A stretch of DNA of 64,000 nucleotides, from NCBI RefSeq assembly GCF_048066115.1, contig NZ_JBLTYX010000011.1, forward strand, positions 62,001-126,000, in the 5' to 3' direction. Under the pieces are notes generated by a model. The model ran no database searches. It was given only the letters and a program-made list of their open reading frames with translations, and was not told the origin of the DNA. Of this stretch, positions 34,837 through 43,842 are shown one piece after another. Made by a program: the position numbers and the translations under genes. Source of the stretch: Niveispirillum sp048066115. GTDB lineage: Bacteria > Pseudomonadota > Alphaproteobacteria > Azospirillales > Azospirillaceae. Within the stretch, counting starts at the first letter, position 1; every line of letters starts with the position of its first letter.

Positions 34837-36119
34837 TGCAGACCCATTTTACCCTGACGCAACTGGCCGACAGTGGCACGGCAGAGGCGGAGAAGATCCT
34901 GCGCACGTGCGTGCATTGCGGCTTCTGCACGGCGACCTGCCCCACCTATCGTCTGACGGGGGATGAGCGCGACAGCCCACGGGGCCGCATCTATCTGATC
35001 AAGGACATGCTGGAGAAGGGCCGGCCGGCGGGAGAGGTAGAGACCCACCATATCGATCGCTGCCTGTCGTGCCTGTCCTGTATGACCACCTGCCCGTCGG
35101 GCGTGCATTACATGCATCTGGTCGACCATGCCCGCGCCCATATCGAACGTACGGGCAAGCGGCCTGTGAAGGTACAGCTGAAGCGGTTGGCCCTGCGCCT
35201 GATGCTGCCGCATGCGGGGCGGTTCCGGGCGGCGATGGGGCTGGCGAAGGCGGCAAGGCCCTTCCGCGCCCTGTTGCCGCCCGACCTGCGGGCCATGCTG
35301 GACCTGGCGCCCGACCGCGTGCATCCGCGCAGTGCGCAGGAGGGACCGGCGACATTTCCGGCGCAGGGGCAGCGGCGGATGCGCGTGGCCCTGCTGCCCG
35401 GTTGCGTGCAGCCGGCACTCGACCCCGCCATCAACGCGGCGGCGATCCGCCTGCTGAACCGGCTGGGGGCCGAGGTGGTGGTGGCCAAGGGCGTGGGCTG
35501 CTGCGGAGCGCTGACCCATCATATGGGCCATGACGGGCACGGATTCGCGACGGCCAATATCCAAGCCTGGATGGCGGAATTGGAAGGGGCGGGGCTGGAC
35601 GCCATCATCGTCACGGCCAGCGGTTGCGGCACCACCGTGAAGGATTACGGCTACATGTTCCGCGAAGATGCGGACATGGCGGCCCCGGCGGCCAAGGTGT
35701 CGGCCCTGGCGCGCGACGTGACGGAGGTGCTGTCCATGCTGGGCCTGCCGGCGGGGACCCAGGCGCCCCGGCCGCTGCGCGTGGCCTATCATGCCGCCTG
35801 CTCGCTTCAGCATGGGCAGAAGGTGAAGGAACCGCCGCGCGATCTGCTGCGGGCGGCGGGCTTCACATTGCTGGACGTGCCGGACGGGCATCTGTGCTGC
35901 GGATCGGCCGGCACCTATAATCTACTGCAGCCGGAGATGGCCGGGCAGTTGCGCGATGCCAAGGTGGCGGCGATCGAGAGCACCCGGCCCGATATCATCG
36001 CCGCCGGCAATATCGGCTGCATGACCCAGATCGGGTCGGGCACGCCTTTACCCATCGTGCATACGGTGCAGCTTCTGGACTGGGCCACGGGTGGGCCGAC
36101 GCCCGACGGGCTGACATGA
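34836..36119 (+). CDS. glcF: Glycolate oxidase iron-sulfur subunit GlcF
   Basis: 427 residues. Two 4Fe-4S motifs near the N-terminus, CVHCGFCTATCP and CLSCLSCMTTCP. Two CCG domains follow (GVGCCGALTHHMG and HLCCGSAG) of the heterodisulfide reductase type. It transfers electrons from GlcD/E flavins to the quinone pool. ATG 34836 overlaps the glcE stop, so translation is coupled. glcD itself lies 8 kb away on the opposite strand. Confidence 0.94.
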   Translation: MQTHFTLTQLADSGTAEAEKILRTCVHCGFCTATCPTYRLTGDERDSPRGRIYLIKDMLEKGRPAGEVETHHIDRCLSCLSCMTTCPSGVHYMHLVDHARAHIERTGKRPVKVQLKRLALRLMLPHAGRFRAAMGLAKAARPFRALLPPDLRAMLDLAPDRVHPRSAQEGPATFPAQGQRRMRVALLPGCVQPALDPAINAAAIRLLNRLGAEVVVAKGVGCCGALTHHMGHDGHGFATANIQAWMAELEGAGLDAIIVTASGCGTTVKDYGYMFREDADMAAPAAKVSALARDVTEVLSMLGLPAGTQAPRPLRVAYHAACSLQHGQKVKEPPRDLLRAAGFTLLDVPDGHLCCGSAGTYNLLQPEMAGQLRDAKVAAIESTRPDIIAAGNIGCMTQIGSGTPLPIVHTVQLLDWATGGPTPDGLT

Positions 36120-36121
36120 AA

Positions 36122-36156
36122 AAGGCCGCGCGGTTCAGCACCATGCGGCCTTCTTC
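36122..36156. terminator. Bidirectional terminator between glcF and suhB
   Basis: AAGGCCGC (36122-36129) pairs with GCGGCCTT (36145-36152); TTCTTC follows on the plus strand and TTTTTCATG on the minus strand. It can serve both convergent genes. Confidence 0.65.
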
Positions 36157-36174
36157 GACATTCAGGTCCAAACC

Positions 36175-37008
36175 TTACGCCTTGGGCTTTTCCGCCGGGG
36201 AGGCCACCTTGGGCTTGCCGGCATTGCGCAGGACCATGGCCAGATGGGAATGCAGGTTGGCGTTGGCGGCCAGGATGGAACCGCTGGCCAGCGGCGACTT
36301 GCCGGGGCCGATCTCGCTGACGAAGCCGCCGGCTTCGGTGACCAGCAGCAGGCCGGCGGCCATGTCCCAGGGCTTCAGGTCGGCTTCGAAGAAACCGTCG
36401 AAGCGGCCGGCCGCCGTATAGGCCAGATCCAGCGATGCCGCACCCCAGCGGCGCGTGCCCGCCACCTGGCCCATCAGGGCCTCCAGCTGCTGCAGGAACA
36501 CCGGCGCGTTGCCATGGCCCTTGAAGGGGATGCCGGTGGCGATCAGGCTGTCGGCCAGCGCGCGGCGGGAGGAAACGCGCAGGCGGGTATGGTTCAGGAA
36601 GGCGCCCGCACCCTTTTCCGCCCAGAACATCTCGTCATGCACGGGTTCGTAGATGACGCCGGCGATGATCTCGCCCTCGCGCTCCAGCGCGATGGAAACG
36701 GCCCAATGCGGCAAGCCGTGCAGGAAATTGGTGGTGCCGTCCAGCGGATCGACGATGAAGCGGTGGGAGGCGTCCTTGCCTTTGATCTCACCCGATTCTT
36801 CCATCAGGAAGCCGAAATCGGGGCGGGCCTTGGACAGTTCCTCGCGCACGATACGCTCGGCCTTCTGGTCGGCGGCGGAGACGAAGTCCGACGGGCCCTT
36901 GCGGGACACCTGCAAATGCTCGACCTCGCCGAAATCGCGCAGGATGGCCTTGCCGGCCTTCTCGGCCGCACGGGTCATGACGTTCAGGATGGCCGAACGG
37001 GCTGCCAT
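36175..37008 (-). CDS. suhB: Inositol-1-monophosphatase family protein
   Basis: Magnesium-dependent phosphatase, 277 residues. Metal motifs EESGEIKGKDASHRFIVDPL, DPLDGTTNFLHG (motif 1) and KPWDMAAGLLLVTEAGG (motif 2) are intact. Members hydrolyse inositol monophosphates; SuhB also works in rRNA transcription complexes in gamma-proteobacteria. ATG 37008 with GGAGTG upstream is preferred to the ATG 15 bases earlier. It lies downstream of efp on the same strand, after efp's terminator. Confidence 0.93.
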   Translation of the reverse strand: MAARSAILNVMTRAAEKAGKAILRDFGEVEHLQVSRKGPSDFVSAADQKAERIVREELSKARPDFGFLMEESGEIKGKDASHRFIVDPLDGTTNFLHGLPHWAVSIALEREGEIIAGVIYEPVHDEMFWAEKGAGAFLNHTRLRVSSRRALADSLIATGIPFKGHGNAPVFLQQLEALMGQVAGTRRWGAASLDLAYTAAGRFDGFFEADLKPWDMAAGLLLVTEAGGFVSEIGPGKSPLASGSILAANANLHSHLAMVLRNAGKPKVASPAEKPKA

Positions 37009-37071
37009 GGTTGAACACTCCACAATGACGAAGAAACCGCGGGATCGAAGCCCGCCTATTTAAAAGCGAAA

Positions 37072-37099
37072 CGCCCGCGCGTGTCGATCCGCGCGGGCG
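37072..37099 (-). terminator. Intrinsic terminator after efp
   Basis: 10-bp stem CGCCCGCGCG/CGCGCGGGCG with an 8-nt loop; on the minus strand it is followed by TTTCGCTTTTAAAT. Confidence 0.75.
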
Positions 37100-37126
37100 C
37101 TCGAAAGCGGGAAGGTCAGGGACAGA

Positions 37127-37693
37127 TCAGTCCTTGTACCGCTCCATATACTCGCCGGTCTCGATATTGACGACGATCTTGGTGCCGGCCTCGATGTGCG
37201 GCGGAACCAGGACGCGGGCGCCATTTTCCAGAACGGCCGGCTTGTAGGAGGAAGAGGCCGTCTGGCCCTTCACCACCGGATCAGCCTCGGTGATCATCAG
37301 GACCACGGACTGCGGCAGTTCGACCGACAGGGGCGAGCCTTCGAAGGACTGCACGACGACTTCCATGCCGTCCTGCAGGAAGATCTTGCCGTCGCCGATG
37401 ATGTCGCCGGAGATGGTGACCTGTTCGAAGGTCTCCTTGTCCATGAAGGTGAAATTGTCATCTTCAGCGAACAGGAACGTCATCTCATGATCGTCCAGAC
37501 GGGCACGCTCGACCGCTTCGCCGGTGCGGAAGCGCTCGATATTCTTGTTGCCCGACTTCACGTCCTTCATTTCCAGCTGGATGAAGGCGCCGCCCTTGCC
37601 GGGCTGCACGATCTGGGTGCCGGTGATGACATAGAGACGGCCGTTATGCTCAAGGATATGACCCTTGCGCATGGTGTTCGCATTGACCTTCAT
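37127..37693 (-). CDS. efp: Translation elongation factor P
   Basis: 188 residues. EF-P relieves ribosome stalling at polyproline stretches. MKVNANTMRKGHILEHNGRL at the start; the modifiable Lys lies in the loop PGKGGAF (about residue 31-37), so lysylation by EpmA is possible. Three OB/KOW-like domains have the normal length. ATG 37693 gives the conserved start; a start 12 bases upstream is a shadow. Confidence 0.97.
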   Translation of the reverse strand: MKVNANTMRKGHILEHNGRLYVITGTQIVQPGKGGAFIQLEMKDVKSGNKNIERFRTGEAVERARLDDHEMTFLFAEDDNFTFMDKETFEQVTISGDIIGDGKIFLQDGMEVVVQSFEGSPLSVELPQSVVLMITEADPVVKGQTASSSYKPAVLENGARVLVPPHIEAGTKIVVNIETGEYMERYKD

Positions 37694-37907
37694 GACGCTT
37701 CTCAAACTTTCAGGAATCGAGCGGCGCGGAACCTAACAGGTTGCCCGGTCTGAGGCAAATGCCCCGTGTCCCCGCCCGCCGCATAGGCAACCGGCGGGCC
37801 GTGCAAGGGCCGCGTGACGGAATTTTAGCATGAAGCCCGACCATTTGCCGCCATTTGGCCGTGTTTGGGTTATAAGGCAGCGTTGATCGGGCCGAAGACG
37901 CGGATGG

Positions 37908-38459
37908 ATGATGGTTGTGGGTGAGGGGGCCGCTCCGGTGGCCATGGTGAAGAAGCTGCGCATGGTGACGGGCATCGTCGCCCTGTTTGCCCTGGTCCTG
38001 GACCAGGTGAGCAAGCAATGGGTGTTGACCAGCCTGCTGCCCTGCCTGTCGGGGCCGCCGGGTCCCGGCTGCGCGGTGAATTCGCCCTTCATCGAGGTCA
38101 CGGGCTTCTTCAACATGGTGGTGGCCTGGAACTTCGGGGTCAGTTTCTCGATGTTCTACAGCGAGCATGACCTGATGCCCCTGGCCCTCAGCCTGCTGGC
38201 CGTGATCATCTGCGCCGGGCTGCTCTGGTGGGGCCGTCACAATGACAAGGGGCTGGTGGCGTTGGCCACCGGCATGGTCGTGGGGGGCGCCGTCGGCAAT
38301 GTCATCGACCGGTTCCGTTTCGGGGCCGTCGCCGATTTCCTTGACTTTCATGTCGCGGGCTGGCACTGGCCGGCATTCAACGTGGCGGATTGCTGCATCG
38401 TCGTCGGAGTGTGCCTGTTGTTGATCGACGGGCTGTTCTCCGGGGCGGAGCGGCGCTAG
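37908..38459 (+). CDS. lspA: Lipoprotein signal peptidase (signal peptidase II)
   Basis: Inner-membrane aspartic protease that removes signal peptides from prolipoproteins. 183 residues with four helices. VALFALVLDQVSKQWV, the catalytic Asp in GNVIDRFRFGAVADFLDFH and FNVADCCIVVGV are all present. The start could also be ATG 37911 or 37944. It is followed by a lipoprotein gene, a common alphaproteobacterial arrangement; no ileS lies upstream, unlike in many bacteria. A repeat D copy starts at its stop codon. Confidence 0.95.
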   Translation: MMVVGEGAAPVAMVKKLRMVTGIVALFALVLDQVSKQWVLTSLLPCLSGPPGPGCAVNSPFIEVTGFFNMVVAWNFGVSFSMFYSEHDLMPLALSLLAVIICAGLLWWGRHNDKGLVALATGMVVGGAVGNVIDRFRFGAVADFLDFHVAGWHWPAFNVADCCIVVGVCLLLIDGLFSGAERR

Positions 38460-38505
38460 AGTGCGGTCGGTTCGAACGAGGTCGTTTGAACACTGAATCG
38501 CGGTA
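38459..38505. repeat. Palindromic dispersed repeat, family D, copy 2
   Basis: GAGTGCGGTCGGTTCGAACG and CGTTTGAAC...GAATCGCGG match copy 1 at 30941 with several substitutions. It fills the lspA-bamF gap and begins at the lspA stop. Confidence 0.6.
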
Positions 38506-38545
38506 TTGAGACTCTGCTCCTCGTTCAAAGGGTACGGATCGGACC

Positions 38546-39049
38546 ATGGGTGTGTTGAAGCAAGTGCGCAAGGCGGCCGTGCCGGCCATCACCATTATCG
38601 CCATGGGCGGCCTGCTGTCGGGCTGCGGCCTGTTCGGCGGCCATGATGCGCCGGATGAGTTCATGGTCGTGGCCCGCGCGCCGCTGGAAGTGCCGCCCGA
38701 CTTCTCGCTGCGCCCGCCGCAGCCCGGCAGTCCGCGCCCGCAGGAGATGGAGCGTGACACCCGCTCGCAGTCCAGCGTGTTCGGCGCCAGTGCTGCCGGC
38801 AGCGGCGCCCTGATCGACCCGCGCACCAGCCCGCAGCAGTCCAACGGCGAAGGCGCCCTGCTGGCCCAGGCCGGCGCCGATCAGGCCAGCCCCGACATCC
38901 GCGCCATCGTCGACCGGGAGAATCCCGGCGTCGTCGTCGGCACGCCCGGCTTCCTGGACAAGCTGATGTTCTGGAAGGACGAGCAGAACCCGGAAGTTCT
39001 GCCCCCGCCCGGCGGCACGCTGTCCACGACGCGCGAGAGCGGGAAGTAA
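38546..39049 (+). CDS. DUF3035-family outer-membrane lipoprotein (BamF-like)
   Basis: 167 residues. Lipobox LLSGC with the acylated Cys at 27, then APDEFMVVARAPLEVPPDFS, the signature of DUF3035. The Caulobacter member of this family, BamF, belongs to the BAM outer-membrane assembly complex; that role is inferred here. The rest is Pro/Gln/Ser-rich and probably disordered. It follows lspA, whose product processes lipoproteins like this. Confidence 0.85.
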   Translation: MGVLKQVRKAAVPAITIIAMGGLLSGCGLFGGHDAPDEFMVVARAPLEVPPDFSLRPPQPGSPRPQEMERDTRSQSSVFGASAAGSGALIDPRTSPQQSNGEGALLAQAGADQASPDIRAIVDRENPGVVVGTPGFLDKLMFWKDEQNPEVLPPPGGTLSTTRESGK

Positions 39050-39060
39050 GTTTTTGAGTT

Positions 39061-39112
39061 CCCTCAGGCGCCGGGCCGGCAGTCGCCGGCCTGCGATGTC
39101 CAAGGACATCGC
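39061..39112 (+). repeat. Dispersed hairpin repeat, family A, copy 3 (internally deleted)
   Basis: CCCTCAGGCGCCGG leads directly into hairpin 3 (GGCCGGC-AGTC-GCCGGCC, 39074-39091) and hairpin 4 (GCGATGTCC-AA-GGACATCGC, 39093-39112). Hairpins 1 and 2 and the TTGGCTTACG linker are missing. Hairpin 4 here differs entirely in sequence from those of other copies yet pairs perfectly. Confidence 0.7.
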
Positions 39113-39232
39113 CTCTGTGTTGATCGAAGCCCTGCCCTTACCGGCGGGGCTTCGTCATTTCGGGGGCACGCATGTTGGGACAAGGCATCGCACCCGCTTC
39201 CCAACCGTCCCCGTCCGGCCTATGTTCCGGCC

Positions 39233-40036
39233 ATGACCGACGCACGCCAGACCCCGACCGCCGCCCCTCAGGGCATTCCCCCGCGTCCCCCCGCCGGGGA
39301 GGAGGGGCGTTTCTTCGGCTTCCGGGAGATCGACCCGACGGAGAAGGCGCCCCTGGTCCAGGGCGTGTTCGGCAGCGTGGCCGGCAAGTACGACCTGATG
39401 AACGACCTGATGTCGATGGGCATCCACCGGCTGTGGAAGGATGCCTTCGTCGATCTGGTCCGCCCGCGCGAGGGTGAGGCGCTGCTGGATGTGGCCGGCG
39501 GCACGGGCGACATCGCCTTCCGTCTGAAGAAGCGCGCACCCGGCGCCAATGTCACCGTCTGCGACCTGACCCTGTCCATGGTGCGGGTGGGGCGTGACCG
39601 CGGCATCGATGACGGCGTGCTGACCGGTATCGACTGGACGGTCGGTAATGCCGAGGATCTGCCGTTCCCGTCCCGGTCCATGGACGCCTATACGATCGCC
39701 TTCGGCCTGCGCAACGTCACGCGCATCGACAAGGCGCTGGCCGAGGCGCGGCGCGTGCTGAAGCCCGGCGGACGCTTCTTCTGCCTGGAATTCAGCCATG
39801 TGGTGATCCCCGTCGTGCGGGAGATCTATGACAGCTATTCCTTCCACCTGCTGCCCCGGCTGGGCGGCATGGTGGCCGGCGATCGTTCCAGCTACCAGTA
39901 TCTGGTGGAAAGCATCCGCCGCTTCCCCGAGCAGCAGGCTTTGTGCGCCCGGATCGAGGCGGCGGGCTTCACCGGGGCCAAGGCGCGCAACCTGTCGGGC
40001 GGCATCGCCTGCATCCATTCCGGCTGGCGCGTCTAG
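39233..40036 (+). CDS. ubiE: Ubiquinone/menaquinone biosynthesis C-methyltransferase UbiE
   Basis: SAM-dependent methyltransferase of ubiquinone synthesis, 267 residues. FGSVAGKYDLMNDLMSMGIH, SAM motif LLDVAGGTGDIAF, and the C-terminal signature VESIRRFPEQ...AGF are conserved. The N-terminus has about 45 extra proline-rich residues ahead of the usual start. ubiB starts 2 bases after its stop; ubiE-ubiB is a standard ubiquinone gene pair. Confidence 0.96.
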   Translation: MTDARQTPTAAPQGIPPRPPAGEEGRFFGFREIDPTEKAPLVQGVFGSVAGKYDLMNDLMSMGIHRLWKDAFVDLVRPREGEALLDVAGGTGDIAFRLKKRAPGANVTVCDLTLSMVRVGRDRGIDDGVLTGIDWTVGNAEDLPFPSRSMDAYTIAFGLRNVTRIDKALAEARRVLKPGGRFFCLEFSHVVIPVVREIYDSYSFHLLPRLGGMVAGDRSSYQYLVESIRRFPEQQALCARIEAAGFTGAKARNLSGGIACIHSGWRV

Positions 40037-40038
40037 GC

Positions 40039-41586
40039 ATGCTGCGCGCCACCCGCAATCTGCTGCGCCTGGCCGGCATCGGCCGCACCCTGGGCCGCCA
40101 TGGTGCCCTGCCGGTCGAGCTGTTCCGTGACGCCAGCCCGTTCCTGGCCCTGGTCATGGGCTGCCTGAACCGCAGCAAAGTGCCGGGCCGTCCGGGCCAG
40201 CGTCTGGCGGCCGCCCTTCAAGCGCTGGGACCCAGCTTCATCAAGCTGGGTCAGGTTCTGTCCATCCGCGCCGATCTGGTGGGCGATCAGGTGGCCGAGG
40301 ATCTGGCCGAACTGCGCGACCGGTTGCCGGCCTTTCCCGGCGCCGATGCCCGCGCCATCATCGAGGCGGAACTGGCCCGGACCATCGCCGAGCTTTACGC
40401 CCGCTTCGACGACAATGCCGTGGCGGCGGCCAGCATCGCCCAAGTGCATTTCGCCGAGACCCATGATGGCCGCCTTGTCGCGGTGAAGGTGCTGCGGCCG
40501 GGGATCGAGGCGGCGTTCCAGCGGGATATCGACCTGCTGCTGTGGCTGGCCGGCTGGGCCGTGCGGGTGCAGCCCAAGCTGCGCCGGCTGAAGCCGGTGG
40601 CGGTGGTGGAGACCTTCGCCCGCACCGTGGCGCTGGAGATGGATCTCAGGATGGAGGCGGCGGCCGCGTCCGAACTGGCGGAGAATTTCAAGGGCGACCA
40701 AACGTTCGGCGTGCCCGCCATCGACTGGGACCGCACGGCCCGGCGGGTGATGACCCAGGAGCGCGTCATCGGCTTTTCCATCGACCGGGTGGAAGAGATC
40801 AGGGCGGCCGGGCTGCAGGCGGATCGGCTGCTGGCCCATGCGGCGGACGCCTTCTTCAACCAAGTGTTCCGCGACGGCTTCTTCCATGCGGACATGCATC
40901 CCGGCAACATGTTCGTGACAGAGCAAGGAAGGCTGATCGCGGTCGATTTCGGCATCATGGGCCGGATCGACCGGCAGACGCGGCTCTATCTGGCCGACAT
41001 GCTGATCGGCTTCCTGAACCGCGATTATGACCTGGTGGCCAAGGTGCATTTCGATGCCGGCTTCGTGCCGGCCAGCCAGGACCAGGAACTGTTCAAGCAG
41101 GCTGTCCGCTCCATCGGCGAACCGCTGCATGGACGCCCCCTGTCCGACATCTCGGTTGGCCGGTTGCTGGCCCAGATGTTCGCCGTCACCGAGAAGTTCC
41201 AGATGGAGACGCAGCCCCAGCTGCTGCTGCTGCAGAAAAGCATGCTGACGGCGGAAGGCATGGGCCGCGTCCTGAACCCGCATGTGAACATGTGGGAACT
41301 GGCCCGACCCCTGATCACCAGCTGGATGATCGAGAATAGGGGGCCGGAGGCGCGCGTCGCCGACCTGCTGACCAATGTCGCCGGCATCGCGCGGCGGTTG
41401 CCCACTCTGGTCCGCGACCTGGAGCATGCGGCCAACGTGCTGGTCGAAGGCGGCGGCATGCGCCTACATCCCGAGTCGGTGGCGGTTCTGGCCGCATCGC
41501 GCGAGCGGGAAGGCCGCCGCTGGCGCCGGCTGGGCTGGGCTGGGCTGCTGCTGGCGGCGGCCGGTCTGATGGCCGCCCTTCTTTAG
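40039..41586 (+). CDS. ubiB: Ubiquinone biosynthesis accessory factor UbiB (ABC1/ADCK family)
   Basis: Kinase-like membrane protein needed for aerobic ubiquinone hydroxylation; 515 residues. KLGQVLSIRADLVGD is the KxGQ motif, AAASIAQVH replaces the P-loop, EMDLRMEAAAASE, and DGFFHADMHPGNMFV plus VDFGIMGRI are catalytic-loop and DFG equivalents. Two C-terminal transmembrane helices. ATG 40039 is preferred because the longer frame from 39943 lies inside ubiE. It ends at a family A repeat. Confidence 0.95.
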   Translation: MLRATRNLLRLAGIGRTLGRHGALPVELFRDASPFLALVMGCLNRSKVPGRPGQRLAAALQALGPSFIKLGQVLSIRADLVGDQVAEDLAELRDRLPAFPGADARAIIEAELARTIAELYARFDDNAVAAASIAQVHFAETHDGRLVAVKVLRPGIEAAFQRDIDLLLWLAGWAVRVQPKLRRLKPVAVVETFARTVALEMDLRMEAAAASELAENFKGDQTFGVPAIDWDRTARRVMTQERVIGFSIDRVEEIRAAGLQADRLLAHAADAFFNQVFRDGFFHADMHPGNMFVTEQGRLIAVDFGIMGRIDRQTRLYLADMLIGFLNRDYDLVAKVHFDAGFVPASQDQELFKQAVRSIGEPLHGRPLSDISVGRLLAQMFAVTEKFQMETQPQLLLLQKSMLTAEGMGRVLNPHVNMWELARPLITSWMIENRGPEARVADLLTNVAGIARRLPTLVRDLEHAANVLVEGGGMRLHPESVAVLAASREREGRRWRRLGWAGLLLAAAGLMAALL

Positions 41587-41598
41587 TTTTTCGTATTC

Positions 41599-41695
41599 CT
41601 CAATCGCCGGCGCCCACATCCGTGGGCTTGGCTTACGCCGCACGAGCGGCGCGGCGGCGGTCGCCGCCAGGACGGCTGTAGGCCGTCCTGGCGAA
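41599..41695 (+). repeat. Dispersed hairpin repeat, family A, copy 4
   Basis: Hairpin 1 GCCCAC-ATCC-GTGGGC (41612-41627), linker TTGGCTTACG, hairpin 2 CGCCGC-ACGA-GCGGCG (41636-41651), hairpin 3 GGCGGC-GGTC-GCCGCC (41653-41668), hairpin 4 CAGGACGGC-TGTAG-GCCGTCCTG (41668-41690). Stems differ from other copies by compensatory changes. It lies between ubiB and the TPP riboswitch. Confidence 0.78.
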
Positions 41696-41731
41696 CCATC
41701 CGGCTTGACACGCCACCCCCTTCACACGCAC

Positions 41732-41854
41732 CTTCCCTCCCGTCCAAGGGGAACCCCGGCAAGGGGCTGAGACACCGCATGGACCGCCAGCAGGCGGCAC
41801 CGGCGCGGGAACCCTTCGAACCTGATCCGGGTCGTACCGGCGTAGGGATGGAAG
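41732..41854 (+). promoter_or_regulatory. TPP riboswitch (THI element) controlling thiC
   Basis: Conserved core GGGGAACCCCGGCAAGGGGC then CTGAGA, and ACCCTTCGAACCTGATCCGG with GTAGGGATGG, matches the thiamine-pyrophosphate aptamer. The closing helix P1 forms between CTTCCCTCC (41732-41740) and GGATGGAAG (41846-41854). An AGGGAGG ribosome site at 41920 lies downstream and could be sequestered. TTGACA at 41705 may be the -35 of its promoter. Confidence 0.93.
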
Positions 41855-41932
41855 CATAGGGGCCTGATCTGCCCCGCTCGTGCCGCCGCACCCCGTGCGC
41901 ATGCCCGGATCTCCATATCAAGGGAGGTCCAG

Positions 41933-43774
41933 ATGCCAGATACCAACATTACCGATCCCGAATTCCGGGTCACCACCGGCCCGCTGCCGGCCAGCCGCAA
42001 GATCCATGTGGCCGGGGAGCAATTCCCCGGCATCCGCGTGGCCATGCGCGAGATCGACCTTTCACCCAGCGCCAACGAGGCGCCGGTGCGGGTCTATGAT
42101 CCGTCCGGCCCCTATACCGACCCCGCCGTGCGCACCGATATCCGCCTGGGCCTGCCCGAGTTGCGCCGCTTCTGGGTGGTGGGGCGCAACGATGTCGAGG
42201 CCTATGAGGGCCGCGAGGTGAAGCCGGAGGATAATGGGCTGCGCGAGGGGCAGGAGAGCCCCGTGCCGCTGTTCGACCGTGCCGGCCGCCGGCCGCTGCG
42301 GGCCCGGCCGGGGGCCAATGTCAGCCAGCTGCATTATGCCCGCCAGGGCATCATCACCGCGGAGATGGAGTATGTCGCCATCCGCGAGAATCTGGGCCGT
42401 AAGCGGATGGCGGAGCAGGCGGTCCGGGATGGAGAGGATTTCGGGGCCAGCATTCCCGATTACGTGACCCCGGAATTCGTGCGGGAGGAGATCGCGCGCG
42501 GCCGGGCCATCATCCCCAACAATATCAACCACCCGGAGACGGAGCCGATGATCATCGGCCGGAACTTCCTGGTGAAGATCAACGCCAATATCGGCAATTC
42601 GGCCGTCACCTCCTCGGTCGCCGACGAGGTGGACAAGCTGGTCTGGGCCATCCGCTGGGGTGCGGATACGGTGATGGACCTGTCCACCGGCCGCAATATC
42701 CACACGATCCGCGAATGGATCATCCGCAACAGCCCCGTGCCCATCGGCACCGTACCGATCTATCAGGCGCTGGAGAAGGTCAATGGCAAGGCCGAGGACC
42801 TGACCTGGGAGCTGTTCCGCGACACGCTGATCGAGCAGGCGGAGCAGGGGGTGGATTATTTCACCATCCATGCCGGCGTACGCCTGGCCCATATCCCGCT
42901 GACCGCCAAGCGCGTGACGGGTATCGTCAGCCGTGGCGGCTCCATCATGGCCAAATGGTGCCTGGCCCATCACAAGGAGAATTTCCTCTACACCCATTTC
43001 GAGGAGATCTGCGAGATCATGAAGGCGTATGACATCGCCTTCTCGCTGGGTGACGGATTGCGGCCCGGCAGCATCGCCGATGCCAATGACGCCGCGCAGT
43101 TCGCGGAGCTGGACACGCTGGGCGAGCTGACCCAGATCGCCTGGAAGCATGACGTGCAGGTGATGATCGAGGGGCCGGGCCATGTGCCCATGCACAAGAT
43201 CAAGGCCAACATGGACAAGCAGCTGAAGGTCTGCGGCGAGGCCCCCTTCTATACGCTGGGGCCGCTGACCACCGACATCGCGCCGGGGTACGACCACATC
43301 ACCAGCGGCATCGGTGCGGCCATGATCGGCTGGTTCGGCACTTCCATGCTCTGCTATGTCACGCCCAAGGAACATCTGGGCCTGCCCGACCGCGACGATG
43401 TGAAGGTCGGGGTCATCACCTACAAGCTGGCCGCCCATGCCGCCGATCTGGCCAAGGGCCATCCGGGGGCACAGGAGCGGGACGACGCCCTAAGCCGGGC
43501 GCGGTTCGAGTTCCGCTGGCGGGACCAGTTCAACCTGTCTTTGGACCCGGAGACGGCGGAGAAATACCACGACCAGACCCTGCCAGCGGAAGGGGCGAAG
43601 CTGGCCCATTTCTGCTCCATGTGCGGCCCGAAATTCTGCTCCATGAAGATCACGCAGGAAGTGCGGGATTATGCCGCCGCCCAGGAGGGGATGGCTGCGA
43701 TGTCGGCCCAGTTCAAGGAGGCCGGTGGGCAGGTTTACCTGTCGGACAAGCCGATCCCGGAAGATCATCACTGA
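41933..43774 (+). CDS. thiC: Phosphomethylpyrimidine synthase ThiC
   Basis: Radical-SAM enzyme converting aminoimidazole ribotide into the pyrimidine half of thiamine. 613 residues, of the longer bacterial type with an N-terminal ThiC-associated domain. The cluster cysteines are CSMCGPKFC near the C-terminus, and GFRPGSIADANDAAQ-like and IEGPGHVPMHKI stretches are invariant. Preceded by AAGGGAGG and a TPP riboswitch, so it is repressed when TPP is high. Confidence 0.97.
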   Translation: MPDTNITDPEFRVTTGPLPASRKIHVAGEQFPGIRVAMREIDLSPSANEAPVRVYDPSGPYTDPAVRTDIRLGLPELRRFWVVGRNDVEAYEGREVKPEDNGLREGQESPVPLFDRAGRRPLRARPGANVSQLHYARQGIITAEMEYVAIRENLGRKRMAEQAVRDGEDFGASIPDYVTPEFVREEIARGRAIIPNNINHPETEPMIIGRNFLVKINANIGNSAVTSSVADEVDKLVWAIRWGADTVMDLSTGRNIHTIREWIIRNSPVPIGTVPIYQALEKVNGKAEDLTWELFRDTLIEQAEQGVDYFTIHAGVRLAHIPLTAKRVTGIVSRGGSIMAKWCLAHHKENFLYTHFEEICEIMKAYDIAFSLGDGLRPGSIADANDAAQFAELDTLGELTQIAWKHDVQVMIEGPGHVPMHKIKANMDKQLKVCGEAPFYTLGPLTTDIAPGYDHITSGIGAAMIGWFGTSMLCYVTPKEHLGLPDRDDVKVGVITYKLAAHAADLAKGHPGAQERDDALSRARFEFRWRDQFNLSLDPETAEKYHDQTLPAEGAKLAHFCSMCGPKFCSMKITQEVRDYAAAQEGMAAMSAQFKEAGGQVYLSDKPIPEDHH

Positions 43775-43783
43775 GACGAAAAA

Positions 43784-43816
43784 GCCCCCGTCCGGCGTGC
43801 GGACGGGGGCCTTTCC
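43784..43816. terminator. Terminator between thiC and the DUF465 gene
   Basis: 11-bp stem (43784-43794 with 43800-43810), loop GCGTG. It is followed by CTTTCCC on the plus strand and TTTTTCG on the minus strand, so it can serve both convergent genes. Confidence 0.8.
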
Positions 43817-43842
43817 CAAGGCCGATCAGGCCGGAGATGCCG

